Shown here: positions 7,600 through 16,255 of the stretch, piece by piece | Numbering within the stretch: position 1 is the first letter of the stretch | Layout: each line of letters begins with the position of its first letter | From: VRUE01 sp035712345 | Lineage (GTDB): Bacteria; Actinomycetota; Thermoleophilia; Solirubrobacterales; 70-9 | Reading direction: 5' to 3' | Length of the DNA stretch: 64,000 nucleotides | NCBI GenBank assembly: GCA_035712345.1 | Contig: DASTAY010000024.1 | Coordinates: forward strand, 3,068 to 67,067 | The notes under the pieces: generated by a model | Told to the model about the DNA's origin: nothing | Database searches by the model: none | What the model saw: the letters and a program-made list of their open reading frames with translations, nothing else | Translations under genes and position numbers: made by a program

Positions 7600-8862
7600 A
7601 TGGCTGTCGATTTCGCAGATGTCCTGCGCCGCATGGTGGAGACGAAGGCCTCCGACGTGCACATCACGCCGGGGGTGCCGCCATGCATGCGCGACAAGGG
7701 CAAGATCGTGCCGATGGAGGGCTTCGACGTGCTCTCCGGCCAGGAGACGCGCGAGATCGTCTACTCGATCCTCAACGACGACCAGCGCAAACGCTTCGAG
7801 ACCGGCAAACAGCTCGACTTCGCCTATGCGATCCCGGGCGTCGCCCGCTTCCGCGTCAACTGCTTCTTCCAGCGCGGCGCGATCAGCGCCGCCTTCCGCC
7901 TCGTCCCGCAGGACATCCCCTCGCTGGACTCGCTCAAGGTCCCGCAGGTGCTGCGCGAGCTGGCCGACAAACCGCGTGGCTTCGTCCTCGTCACCGGGCC
8001 GACCGGCTCGGGCAAGAGCACGACCCTGGCGGCGATGATCGACGTGATCAACGAAGAGCGCCAGGACCACATCCTCACGATCGAGGACCCGATCGAGTTC
8101 CTGCACCAGCACAAACGCTCGATCGTCAACCAGCGCGAGGTCGGCTCCGACGCGGCCGACTTCGCCCTCGGGCTGCGCGCCGCCCTGCGCGAGGATCCCG
8201 ACGTCATCCTGGTCGGCGAGATGCGCGACCTGGAGACGATCTCCACGGCGCTGACCGCGGCCGAGACCGGCCACCTCGTCTTCGCCACCCTGCACACCCA
8301 GTCGACCGCCCAGACCGTCGACCGGATCATCGACGTCTTCCCGCCCCAGCAGCAGGGCCAGGTCCGCACGCAGCTCTCGATCGCCCTGCAGGGGATCGTC
8401 ACCCAGCAGCTGCTGCCGACCGCCGACGGCATGGGCCGCGTCGTCGCCACCGAGGTGCTGGTGCCGACGCCGGCGATCCGCAACCTGATCCGCGAGGGCA
8501 AGACGCACCAGATCTACGCCGCGGTGCAGACCTCCGGCGCGGTCGGCATGCAGACGATGGACGCCGACCTGGCGCGGCTGGTGCGCGAAGGGACGATCAC
8601 CCGCACCCTGGCCGAGCAGCGCGCCTCGGTGCCGGAGGAGCTCAAGCGCTTGCTCGGTGGGGCGCCGGTGCAGCCCGCGGCGATGCAGGGGAACGGGGCC
8701 ATGGGAGGGGGCGCTTCGGGAGGAGCGCCTGCCCCATCGCCCGCAGCCGCCCCGCCGTCCGCGGCTTCGCCCGGTGCGCCGCCGCCCTCGCCTCCCACCG
8801 CCGCGCCGCCGGCCGCCCCGGCTTTGCCCGGTGCGCCTCCCCCCACCTACACGGGGAGCTAG
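7600..8862 (+). CDS. pilT: Type IV pilus retraction ATPase PilT
   Basis: 420 residues. The N-terminal PAS-like domain opens with DVLRRMVETKASDVHITPG. The ATPase core has Walker A GPTGSGKS at 133-140, Walker B around DPDVILVGEMRD and the AIRNLIREGKTHQ motif from residue 292, which is characteristic of PilT rather than PilB. It depolymerises the pilus for twitching and retraction. The last 65 or so residues are a Pro/Ala/Gly-rich tail not usual for PilT, probably disordered. It is followed 3 bases later by pilC. Confidence 0.95.
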   Translation: MAVDFADVLRRMVETKASDVHITPGVPPCMRDKGKIVPMEGFDVLSGQETREIVYSILNDDQRKRFETGKQLDFAYAIPGVARFRVNCFFQRGAISAAFRLVPQDIPSLDSLKVPQVLRELADKPRGFVLVTGPTGSGKSTTLAAMIDVINEERQDHILTIEDPIEFLHQHKRSIVNQREVGSDAADFALGLRAALREDPDVILVGEMRDLETISTALTAAETGHLVFATLHTQSTAQTVDRIIDVFPPQQQGQVRTQLSIALQGIVTQQLLPTADGMGRVVATEVLVPTPAIRNLIREGKTHQIYAAVQTSGAVGMQTMDADLARLVREGTITRTLAEQRASVPEELKRLLGGAPVQPAAMQGNGAMGGGASGGAPAPSPAAAPPSAASPGAPPPSPPTAAPPAAPALPGAPPPTYTGS

Positions 8863-8865
8863 CCG

Positions 8866-10110
8866 ATGGCGGGCGCGAGCACCTTTGCCTTCCGCGCGAT
8901 GGACGTCGCCGGCGCCGCGACGGCCGGCGAGGTCGAGGCCGCCTCCAAGGCGCAGGTCACCGAGCAGCTGCGCCAGCGCGGCCTGATCGTCCTCGACGTC
9001 AGCGAGAAGAAGTCGCCGTTCAAGATCGAGAGCCTGCTACGGCGGGGCAAGTCGGTCGACATGCGAGAGCTGGCGATCTTCTCGCGGCAGTTCGCCACTC
9101 TGGTGGCCTCCGGCATGCCGATGTTGCGCACCCTGCATACGCTCGAAGAGCAGACCCAGGACGAACGGATCAAGGAGGCGAGCGCCGGCGTGCGCGCCGA
9201 CATCGAGGCCGGCAGCACGTTGCAGCAGGCGATGGAGCGCTATCCGGATGTGTTCGACCGTCTCTACCGGGCAATGGTCCGCTCGGGAGAGGAATCGGGC
9301 CAGCTGGAGGACGCGCTGGACCGCGTCGCCTTCCAGGTGGAGAAAGCCGACGCCCTGCGCCGCCAGGTCAAATCGGCGCTGATGTACCCGGCGCTGATCT
9401 TCAGCTTCGCGATCGTCGTCCTGATCGCGATCGTCGTCTTCGTGATTCCGGTCTTCGCCGGGATCTTCAACGAGCTTGCCGAAGAACATCCGGGCGAAAG
9501 CTCAGCCCTGCCGGCGCCGACGCAGCTCTGCGTCTCCGCCTCCGACGCACTGACCGGCTACTGGTTCGTGATCATCCCGGTGCTCGTCGTCTCCCTCTTC
9601 GCCTTCTTCCGCTGGAAGAAGACCGAAAGCGGCAAGGACGTCTGGGAGCGCTTCATCTTGCGCCTACCGGCCAAAATCGGCGATGTGATCCAGAAGGTGG
9701 CCCTGGCCCGCTGGTCACGGACCTTCGCAGGCTCCGTGTCGGCCGGGGTGCCGATGCTCCAGGCGATAAAGCTGACCGGCGAGACCGCCGGCAACGTTGT
9801 GATCGAACAGGCGATGGACGATGTCTATTCGTCAGTGAAAAAGGGCGGTACGCTGGCCGGGCCGATTGAGCGCAACGACATCTTCCCGCCGATGGTCGGT
9901 CACATGGTCGCGGTCGGCGAGGAGACCGGCCAGCTCGAACAGATGCTGAGCAAGATCGCCGACTTCTACGAGGCCGAGGTCGACGCCAAGGTGAAGGCAC
10001 TGACGGCTCTCCTGGAGCCCCTGATGATCGTCTTCGTCGGCGGCATGGTCGGCTTCATCGTGATCTCGATGTACCTGCCGATGTTCAGCATCTACGAAAA
10101 GATCCGTTAG
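8866..10110 (+). CDS. pilC: Type IV pilus inner-membrane platform protein PilC (GspF family)
   Basis: 414 residues with two T2SSF domains. The first contains FSRQFATLVASGMPMLRTL and the second WSRTFAGSVSAGVPMLQAI. Transmembrane segments lie near residues 168-195 (ALIFSFAIVVLIAIVVFVIP), 225-245 and the C-terminus (GGMVGFIVISMYLPMFSIY). PilC is the rotor/platform on which PilB and PilT act. The gene starts 3 bases after pilT and closes the pilB-pilT-pilC run. Confidence 0.95.
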   Translation: MAGASTFAFRAMDVAGAATAGEVEAASKAQVTEQLRQRGLIVLDVSEKKSPFKIESLLRRGKSVDMRELAIFSRQFATLVASGMPMLRTLHTLEEQTQDERIKEASAGVRADIEAGSTLQQAMERYPDVFDRLYRAMVRSGEESGQLEDALDRVAFQVEKADALRRQVKSALMYPALIFSFAIVVLIAIVVFVIPVFAGIFNELAEEHPGESSALPAPTQLCVSASDALTGYWFVIIPVLVVSLFAFFRWKKTESGKDVWERFILRLPAKIGDVIQKVALARWSRTFAGSVSAGVPMLQAIKLTGETAGNVVIEQAMDDVYSSVKKGGTLAGPIERNDIFPPMVGHMVAVGEETGQLEQMLSKIADFYEAEVDAKVKALTALLEPLMIVFVGGMVGFIVISMYLPMFSIYEKIR

Positions 10111-10222
10111 ACCCGCGTGGGATCCATCTCCGCGACGTAGCGGCGGAAGTATCCAAACATTTTTTCCTAGGACAACAGTCATTTTTTGCAAGGTGCTACG
10201 TCGCCCTGAGTAAGCTTAATTG

Positions 10223-10259
10223 CTAACCTTACAAAGCTTCGCGAGCTTTGAAAGGTTAG
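10223..10259 (+). promoter_or_regulatory. 37-bp palindrome just upstream of the fic gene
   Basis: The two arms are 16 bases each: CTAACCTT, then A, then CAAAGCT on the left, and their complements on the right around TCGCG. Only the single A opposite A is unpaired. It ends 4 bases before the ATG at 10264. The downstream protein has a C-terminal winged-helix-like domain, so autorepression through this site is plausible. As RNA it would form a very stable hairpin over the ribosome-binding region. Confidence 0.7.
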
Positions 10260-10263
10260 GGCG

Positions 10264-11469
10264 ATGGGGGACAGCGCGGATACGAGGTTCGGACGCCACC
10301 TCGACAGGGTCTGGGAGCCCAATCCGGCTGGGCAGGGACGTCGAGCGCGGCGTGGGGGTCGCTACCGGGCGTTCGTGCCCGACCCGATCGCCGAGCGTGC
10401 CTTCCCCATGGGCGTCGAGGCGACGGTCGCGCTCCACGAGGCGACGAAGGCGTTGGAGCGGTTGCAGCACACGCCGACGCGACTGGCCACGTTGGGCGCT
10501 GTGGCGCAGAACCTCCTGCGCTCGGAGAGCGTCGCTTCGTCGCGGATCGAGGACGTGCTGATCTCCCACAAGCGGCTGGCGCGGGCAGCGCATCTGAGCC
10601 CGGCTGCGAGGCGGCGGGACAGCCGCGCGGAGGCGGTGCTCGGAAACGTCGAGGCGATGCGGCGGGCTGTCGAGCTCGGCGCGGAGTCGTCGATCGGCGT
10701 CGCGGAGCTGGTCGAGATTCACCGGCTCCTACTCGGGTCTACGCCCGACCGCGCGATTGCCGGCGTCGTGCGCGAGCGCCAGAACTGGATCGGCGGCAAC
10801 CCCTACAACCCTCTCGAGGCCGCCTTCGTGCCGCCCCCGCCCGAGCTCGTGCCGGAGTTGCTCGAGGACCTCTGCCGCTTCATCGGCCGCAACGACCTGC
10901 CGCCAGTCATCCAAGCGGCGATCGCCCATGCCCAGTTCGAGACCATCCATCCTTTCGCCGACGGCAACGGTCGCGCCGGGCGGGCGCTGATCTATGCCGT
11001 GCTGCGCCGCCGCGGCGAGCTGGAGAGGTACATCCCGCCGATCAGCCTCCTGCTCGCCGCCGCCCCCGCGATCTACGTGGCGGGCTTGCACTCGTACCGC
11101 CGCGGGGATGCAAGCGAGTGGTGCGAGCAGTTCGCCGCGGCGACCGCGTCAGCCGCTGGAGAAGCCGAAAGGCTGGCGGAGGAGATAGAGAGCCAGGAGA
11201 AGGAGTGGCTCGAGCGAGCCGGCAGCCCCCGCCGCGATTCTGCCGCGCGCCTGTTGATCGCCGCCCTGCCCGAGCAGCCCGTTCTCGACGCCGCGGACGC
11301 CCAGCGCCTCACGGGCCGCTCGCACGTCGCCGCGAACAACGCCTTGGCCCAGCTGGAGGCCGCCGGCATCCTCCGCCGCCTCAACCAGGGCAAGTGGGGC
11401 CGCGTCTGGGAGTGCGACGAGCTGCTCGATCTGGTCGAAGACTTCGAGCGGACGGTCGCGATCCGCTGA
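10264..11469 (+). CDS. Fic-domain protein (predicted AMP-transferase) with C-terminal winged helix
   Basis: 401 residues. The Fic active-site motif HPFADGNGRAGR is intact at 229-240, with catalytic His229 and the anion-binding loop. Upstream, residues 87-97 (SESVASSRIED) sit where class II Fic proteins carry the inhibitory alpha-inh helix motif S/T-x-x-x-E-G/N. Here the last position is Asp, so autoinhibition may be altered. The C-terminal part (ARLLIAALPEQPVLDAADAQ, then a winged-helix-like NALAQLEAAGILRRLN) probably binds DNA. Family members transfer AMP from ATP to Ser/Thr/Tyr hydroxyls of protein targets; the target here is unknown. It lies in an accessory patch between two pilus gene blocks. 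Confidence 0.88.
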   Translation: MGDSADTRFGRHLDRVWEPNPAGQGRRARRGGRYRAFVPDPIAERAFPMGVEATVALHEATKALERLQHTPTRLATLGAVAQNLLRSESVASSRIEDVLISHKRLARAAHLSPAARRRDSRAEAVLGNVEAMRRAVELGAESSIGVAELVEIHRLLLGSTPDRAIAGVVRERQNWIGGNPYNPLEAAFVPPPPELVPELLEDLCRFIGRNDLPPVIQAAIAHAQFETIHPFADGNGRAGRALIYAVLRRRGELERYIPPISLLLAAAPAIYVAGLHSYRRGDASEWCEQFAAATASAAGEAERLAEEIESQEKEWLERAGSPRRDSAARLLIAALPEQPVLDAADAQRLTGRSHVAANNALAQLEAAGILRRLNQGKWGRVWECDELLDLVEDFERTVAIR

Positions 11470-11566
11470 GGGCCTACGTCATTCGGCCAGACCCGGCATC
11501 GCTGTCCAAGTCATATAAAGAGATGCGGGTCGCAAGTCGGGTACGGCGGGGTACGGTGAACTGGCG

Positions 11567-12649
11567 ATGGACGGTACGGCCCCGGATCGAGACGAAGTCC
11601 GCCAGGCAAGCCTGCGGCTGCCGGATCGTCAGCGCGCGGCGTTGGAGCTGCGGGAGCGCAAGGGACTCTCATATGCGCAGATCGCGGCGAGCCTCGGGAT
11701 CAGCGCCGGCTCGGTCGCCCAGCTGATCGAGCGGGCACGGATCAACCTCTACGACGAGCTGCGCGGCACGGCCCTCGCCTCGATCGCGGCGCCCTCGGCC
11801 GAGTGCGAACGGGCACTGCCGCTGATCGCCGCGCGCGAAGACGGGGAGCTCGAGCCGTCGTCCGCGGAGGCGGCTTGGCTCGACGCCCACCTGTCCGCTT
11901 GCGATCGTTGCCGCCTCGCCGCGGAGCAGATGGGGGAGGCGGTCGCCTTCTACCGTGGCGAGGCGCCGCCATCGGCCCCGTCGGCCGCCGCCCCGGCCAG
12001 GCCGACTGCGATCGACGCGTCGACCGCCTCAAAGGGCCCGGTTGCGCGCTCCCGTGGCCGTCACCCGAGCCGGCGCCGAGCGGCGCTCGCGGGCAGTCTG
12101 GTTGCGCTCGCTCTCGGCGGCGTCGCCGTCGCCCTGATCGGCGGCAATGGCTCCCCGGATGCCGCTCCCCCTGCCGCCGATGCGGCGGCCAGACGGAACG
12201 CCGCCGAGGCGATCTCTGCCGCACGGGTGGTGCGGGTGGCTCACAACGCGAGGACTGTCGCCAAGCATGCGACCAAAGGTGGTGTTGTGACCGCGAGCGT
12301 CAAGACGAGCCAAGCCGGCGGGAACGCCGCGGCAACCCCGCTCTACGCTCCGTCGCCGGAATCCGATGGCGGTTCTCAGAGCGCACCCGTGCCCAGGCCC
12401 CACGGCTCCGGCGGCGACACCGCGGTGCAGCCGGCGAAGCAGAAGTCCACGCCCAAGCCCACCTCGAAGCCCAAGCCTCCTCCCAGCTCCACCCAGACGT
12501 CGCAGCCGACTGCTCAGCCGGCCTCCGAACCGCCGCCGCCCCCACCGCCGGCCGAAGAAACGACTGCCCCCGCCGAAGAACCGACCGCCGAACACGGCCA
12601 CAAGGGCGAACCCCCGGGCAAGCCAGCCGACCGACCACCGCACGAGTAG
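11567..12649 (+). CDS. Sigma-70 region 4 / anti-sigma zinc finger / membrane fusion protein
   Basis: 360 residues. Residues 10-60 are a sigma-70 region-4 helix-turn-helix (LPDRQRAALELRERKGLSYA, IAASLGISAGSVAQLIERAR). A ZAS-type zinc site follows: H108-x3-C112-x2-C115 within AHLSACDRC. One transmembrane helix lies near 172-193 (AALAGSLVALALGGVAVALI), and the remainder is a Pro/Ser/Lys-rich outer segment. Sigma region 2 is absent, so it cannot act as an ordinary sigma factor. The layout suggests a membrane-tethered DNA-binding or sigma-sequestering regulator. Similar fusions exist in Actinobacteria, but the ligand and regulon are unknown. No clear Shine-Dalgarno precedes the ATG. Confidence 0.7.
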   Translation: MDGTAPDRDEVRQASLRLPDRQRAALELRERKGLSYAQIAASLGISAGSVAQLIERARINLYDELRGTALASIAAPSAECERALPLIAAREDGELEPSSAEAAWLDAHLSACDRCRLAAEQMGEAVAFYRGEAPPSAPSAAAPARPTAIDASTASKGPVARSRGRHPSRRRAALAGSLVALALGGVAVALIGGNGSPDAAPPAADAAARRNAAEAISAARVVRVAHNARTVAKHATKGGVVTASVKTSQAGGNAAATPLYAPSPESDGGSQSAPVPRPHGSGGDTAVQPAKQKSTPKPTSKPKPPPSSTQTSQPTAQPASEPPPPPPPAEETTAPAEEPTAEHGHKGEPPGKPADRPPHE

Positions 12650-12734
12650 TCCCCGCTCAAGCCCCCGCGCGGCCGGTCGATACGGCCGCATGGGCGTGGG
12701 GCGAGTCGGAGAAGAGGAGCGGAGCGAAGGGCGG

Positions 12735-13560
12735 ATGGGTCGTGGCTGGCGCCTGACGCGGGCGGCGTGGGCCCTGATGCGGCGAGGCCCGACGATGATC
12801 TACCTGGCCTGCTGGGCACCGGCTGCGCGATCGTCGGACGGCGGGCCTCTTCTCGCACGATCCCCAGACGCGTTCCACGTCGCGATCGCCTGGCTGATCG
12901 CCCTCTATCCGCTGACCTTCGTCGGCGTCTTCTTCAACGTCGCGCTCGCCGCCGCGGCCGGCGCCCACTTCGAGGGTCGCCGGCTCACGCTGGGAGAAGC
13001 GCTTCGCGCCGCCTACGACCGGACGACCGTATCGCCCTATGGGCGCTGCTCTCGGCGGCCGTCGGACTGCTGCTCAGCGAAATCGCCAATCGCCTGCCCG
13101 GCGGCGCGAGGCTGGCGAGCTGGCTGATGGGCGCGGCATGGGGACTGGCGACGATCTTCGCGATACCGTTGCTGGCGCTGGAGGACGCGGGGCCGATCGA
13201 GGCCGTGCGAGGCTCGGCCCACCTGGTCAAGAGCCGCTGGGGCGAGGGGCTGACCGGGATAGTGGGGATCGGCGCCTGGACGGTAATCGTGACCATCCCG
13301 GCCGGAATCCTGATCGCAGTCGGCGTTTCGACGGTGCGAGCGGGGAAGAGCCCGTGGCGGGGGCCGCCATGATCGCTGTCGGCGCAGCGGCGCTGGTGGC
13401 GGCGGTCGCGCTGGCCTCCGCGACCAGGCAGGTCTTCGCGGTCGCGCTCTTCCGCTACGCCACCGACGCCCCGGTCGGCGGCTTCGCCGAGGCCGATCTC
13501 CGGTACCCGTTCTCCCTCGCCAAGAAGACGCGACGGACGCGCCTGTGGGCCTGGATCGCC
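12735..13560 (+). pseudogene. Frameshifted polytopic membrane protein (DUF6159-like)
   Basis: Three consecutive reading frames carry pieces of one membrane protein. Frame one, from the ATG at 12735, gives WRLTRAAWALMRRGP and LYPLTFVGVFFNVALAAAAG up to about 13020. A second frame continues with LWALLSAAVGLLLSEIANRL and a VKSRWGEGLTGIVGIGAW segment to 13372. A third carries RQVFAVALFRYATDAPVGGF to about 13540. The order and spacing match the general pattern of DUF6159-type proteins, so at least two frameshifts have destroyed the gene. Sequencing error is possible but less likely for two independent shifts. The family name is from memory and tentative. Confidence 0.65.
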
Positions 13561-13585
13561 CTCGGCCTGATCGTCCGGGACATCC

Positions 13586-13888
13586 CTACCTGCGCCTGCT
13601 GCCGGGTTGAGGCGGAACGGCAGGCCATGGCCCTATTGGAGGCGCGGTCGCAGAATGTGCAGCAGCGCGTTGGCCGCAGTGCCCGAGCATGACGAAGAGG
13701 GTGCCGAGAGCAGCAAATTCGCCGATGGGATACGTGGTGATACCGCTGTATCCGCCGTTGAAGACGACCTTCAGGAAGGGCATGACCAAGAAGTAGTAGA
13801 GCGCGGGAAAGGCAAGAAGCCAGATGCCACCGACCGCGAGGCCGAAGAGGAAGTCGAACGTCAGGTCGAAGGGAAGGATTTCGCGCAC
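13586..13888 (-). CDS. Small membrane protein, possibly a truncated gene
   Basis: 100 residues from a GTG start. Two hydrophobic segments are clear (FLFGLAVGGIWLLAFPALYY and IGEFAALGTLFVMLG), joined by a short loop. The same frame continues upstream for 37 codons to an ATG at 13999 but is interrupted by one TAG at 13928-13930. Either the gene starts at the GTG or it is an older, longer gene broken by a nonsense mutation. The C-terminal 25 residues (Pro/Arg-rich) look like frameshifted tail. Function unknown. It runs opposite to the pilus genes. Confidence 0.4.
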   Translation of the reverse strand: MREILPFDLTFDFLFGLAVGGIWLLAFPALYYFLVMPFLKVVFNGGYSGITTYPIGEFAALGTLFVMLGHCGQRAAAHSATAPPIGPWPAVPPQPGSRRR

Positions 13889-14032
13889 CGAGGTGTCGAG
13901 GCCATGTCCCGAGACGAAGAGTCCCAGCTAATGGCGCAAGGACTCCGATGTAGTTTTCGGTAGATCGGGCGTCCAGGGGTCGCGCGGGCCGCGGTTCATT
14001 GCTCAAGCGGGCGCGCCTCAGGGTCGATCAGG

Positions 14033-15442
14033 TTGACGATGGCCGGCATCGACCGACTCCGCATGCGCGTTCGCCTGTTGCGGCAGAGCGAGGAGGGGAT
14101 GGCGCTGCCGACGGCGCTGCTGGCGATGATGATCGCCTTCTCGATGTCCACGGCGGCGGTCGTCTTCTCGGTCGACACGCAGCACGGCTCGGTTCGCGAC
14201 CACAGCTCCAAGGAAGCGATCGCAGCGGCTGACGCGGGGGCGAACGTCGCGCTGATGCGGCTCAACCAGTTCGGAAACGACTTCACGGCCGCGAGCCCCT
14301 GCCTGGGGCTGAGCGGCAGCACGCTCGTGCTCTCCGGACCGCAGGCGGACGGCTGGTGCCCCGAAATGACCGGCACGGTCGCCGAAGGCAGCTACGCCTA
14401 CCGGGTCGGGCCAAGCGAAGCAGCGTGCGCGTCGACCGGCGGGGAACAGTGCGTGGTCGCCGTGGGCGCGGCGGGGGGCGTCACGCGTCGCATCGCGGTC
14501 TCGCTCGACAGCAGCGGTACTCCGGGCCTGTTCAAAAACGCCGGGATCATCGCCAACAAAGACGTCACCCTCACCAACCACGCGGAAGCGCGGGTGGGCA
14601 TCGGGACGAACGGCAGCATCCATCGCGAACTCAGCGCGTCGATCTGCGGCAACGCTCGCCACGGCGTCGGCCAGACGGGGCCCGTGGAAGAAGAACTGAG
14701 CTGCGAAGGCGAACCGGAAGAAGCAAACGAAGCGCTGCCACCGGTGAGCAGCCTGATACCGGAAGACATCGCCACGAACAACGACGACTACCGTCTGGAA
14801 CCCTGCACCGGCACGGACGGCGAAGGCAATGGGATCCCGACCGGCTGCGAATCGGACTCGTTTACGAAAAAGTGGACGAGCACGACGCCGTGGAACCCGA
14901 CTACCCGGACGATCGCGATTGGCAGTAGCTCGGCACTGACCCTGACCGGCGGCGACTACTTCATCTGCAAGCTCGAACTGACTTCCAGCAGCGAATTGAT
15001 CGTCGGAGCCGAAGTGGAAAAGCTGCGCATCTTCTTCGACACGCCCGAGGACTGCGGGCTCTCCTCGCCGGCGGAACAGATCCGGGTCGACTCCGGCTCG
15101 GTCATCAAAGACAGCGGCTACCAGCCGACCGAAGACAAGTTTGCGATGCCTGGTCTCTACGTGATGGGGTCGCCCACCATCACCACCACGCTCTCGTTCC
15201 AGACCAAGAACCTGGTGAACGAGTTTCTTCTCTACGCGCCGAACAGCGACATCACGCTCAAAAACCACGGCACCTACAAAGGTGTCATCGTCGGCAACTC
15301 GGTGACGATGGACAACCACCCGGTCGTCGAACAGGACGAAGGCTACAAACCGGAAAACATCGGTGGTGCGACGTTGTATACGCGGCAGTCCTACGTCGAG
15401 TGCACCGGGTTGGCCGCCGGGACGCCTGACGAAAACTGCTGA
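14033..15442 (+). CDS. PilX-like minor pilin / pilus tip protein
   Basis: 469 residues. The N-terminus resembles a prepilin-type membrane segment preceded by a short basic leader: EEGMALPTALLAMMIAF, although the classic G-F-T-L-x-E is replaced by G-M-A-L-P-T as in PilX-type proteins. The remaining 420 residues form a large secreted domain rich in Thr, Asn and Gly with repeated short strands (NAGIIANKDVTLTNH, NSDITLKNHGTYKGVIVGNS), suggesting a beta-solenoid or adhesin-like fold. Paired cysteines are scattered through it. It immediately precedes the riboswitch-controlled major pilin. A role in pilus initiation or at the tip is inferred. The ATG has an alternative 2 codons later, at 14039. Confidence 0.75.
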   Translation: MTMAGIDRLRMRVRLLRQSEEGMALPTALLAMMIAFSMSTAAVVFSVDTQHGSVRDHSSKEAIAAADAGANVALMRLNQFGNDFTAASPCLGLSGSTLVLSGPQADGWCPEMTGTVAEGSYAYRVGPSEAACASTGGEQCVVAVGAAGGVTRRIAVSLDSSGTPGLFKNAGIIANKDVTLTNHAEARVGIGTNGSIHRELSASICGNARHGVGQTGPVEEELSCEGEPEEANEALPPVSSLIPEDIATNNDDYRLEPCTGTDGEGNGIPTGCESDSFTKKWTSTTPWNPTTRTIAIGSSSALTLTGGDYFICKLELTSSSELIVGAEVEKLRIFFDTPEDCGLSSPAEQIRVDSGSVIKDSGYQPTEDKFAMPGLYVMGSPTITTTLSFQTKNLVNEFLLYAPNSDITLKNHGTYKGVIVGNSVTMDNHPVVEQDEGYKPENIGGATLYTRQSYVECTGLAAGTPDENC

Positions 15443-15542
15443 GGCCGTCCGTCCGCCATCTGACTTTTCGGCCGACGAAACCCAAATTTCGGGGATCAAG
15501 GACTCGGCTCGCCGGTCGATTAGGACTTCGTGATGAATCTGC

Positions 15543-15705
15543 CAGTGCCTCGGTGCAACAGGCAAACTCGTCGTGAGGCGGGGACGCAAAGCCTTCGGGG
15601 CTCTCTCTGGGGAGCCGGCCGGGCTACCACCGGGGTCGACAGACACCACGTGGCTTCAACGCGACGGGGCTCTGGCGAAACCGACATGACCATAGGAGGT
15701 CACTG
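15543..15705 (+). promoter_or_regulatory. Pilin leader expression platform: predicted SD sequestration switch
   Basis: The pilin ribosome-binding segment GAGGTCACTG (15696-15705, directly before the ATG) can pair with CAGTGCCTC at 15543-15551: nine pairs with one bulged T. Bases 15548-15551 also belong to P1 of the riboswitch, so the two pairings exclude each other. Ligand-stabilised P1 would free the Shine-Dalgarno (ON with c-di-GMP); without ligand it would be covered. No intrinsic terminator with a T-run is seen between aptamer and gene. Confidence 0.6.
15548..15635 (+). promoter_or_regulatory. Cyclic-di-GMP-I (GEMM) riboswitch
   Basis: The conserved core is present: GGCAAAC (15561-15567), GGGACGCAAAGCC (15581-15593) and the 3' GGGCTACC (15621-15628). 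P1 pairs 15548-15555 with 15628-15635 over 8 bp. The first internal hairpin is capped by a GTGA (GNRA) tetraloop between CTCGTC and GGCGGG, as needed for docking into the second hairpin. It lies in the 263-bp leader of the major pilin. The GG before CAAA fits c-di-GMP rather than the variant class with an A there, but I did not model selectivity. Confidence 0.9.
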
Positions 15706-16212
15706 ATGTTTCTCCAGAATCTCCGGGCCAAGGTAGGCGCCCGGCTCAACGGCGACGGGGAGGCCGGCTTCACGCTGATCGAGCTTCTCGTCGTGATGCT
15801 CATCCTCGGAATCCTCGCCGCGATCGCCCTGCCGGCGTTCTTCAACCAGAAGGAAAAGGCAGGGGACGCGAAGGCGAAGGAGACCGCCCACACCGCCCAG
15901 GTCGCGCTCGAGAGCTGCTCGACCGACAACAGTGGCACCTACCCGGTGGGTGCAACCGGTGCCTGCAACTATGCAGCACTCAGAGCAAACTACGAGAGCA
16001 CGCTTCCCGAAACGGGTGTGGAAATCACCGAAGTGGAAGCAGGTGCCGGCTACAAAATCACCGTTACGTCGACCTCTGCCAGTGGAACCGAATTCTGGAT
16101 CGAACGGGAAGGCGGAGGCGGGATGAAGTACGAATGTGCCCCCGCAACGACCGGTGGCTGCCCCGGTCCGTCAGCGACGTCGGGTACGAATGGCGACTGG
16201 AGCCAGGGCTAA
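15706..16212 (+). CDS. pilA: Major type IV pilin (PilA-like prepilin)
   Basis: 168 residues. A 21-residue basic leader ends at Gly21, then FTLIELLVVMLILGILAAIA with Glu26 at mature position +5: a textbook class III prepilin signal for PilD processing. The helix is followed by a compact globular domain with Cys residues (ESCSTDNS, GACNY, YECAPATTGGCPG) that probably form a disulfide loop. A strong Shine-Dalgarno (AGGAGGT) precedes the ATG, and the leader carries a c-di-GMP riboswitch. A long GC-rich hairpin follows. It is the likely structural subunit of the fibre. Confidence 0.94.
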   Translation: MFLQNLRAKVGARLNGDGEAGFTLIELLVVMLILGILAAIALPAFFNQKEKAGDAKAKETAHTAQVALESCSTDNSGTYPVGATGACNYAALRANYESTLPETGVEITEVEAGAGYKITVTSTSASGTEFWIEREGGGGMKYECAPATTGGCPGPSATSGTNGDWSQG

Positions 16213-16255
16213 TCCAGCCTGACGACTTCACCCTGGCCTAGCCATGTGTGAACCG

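Noticed and set aside
12366..13127. A long Pro/Arg-rich plus-strand frame overlapping the sigma-4 fusion gene
   Set aside because: Its first 120 codons are an out-of-frame reading of the fusion protein's Pro/Ser-rich end; only the part from 12735 resembles a gene.
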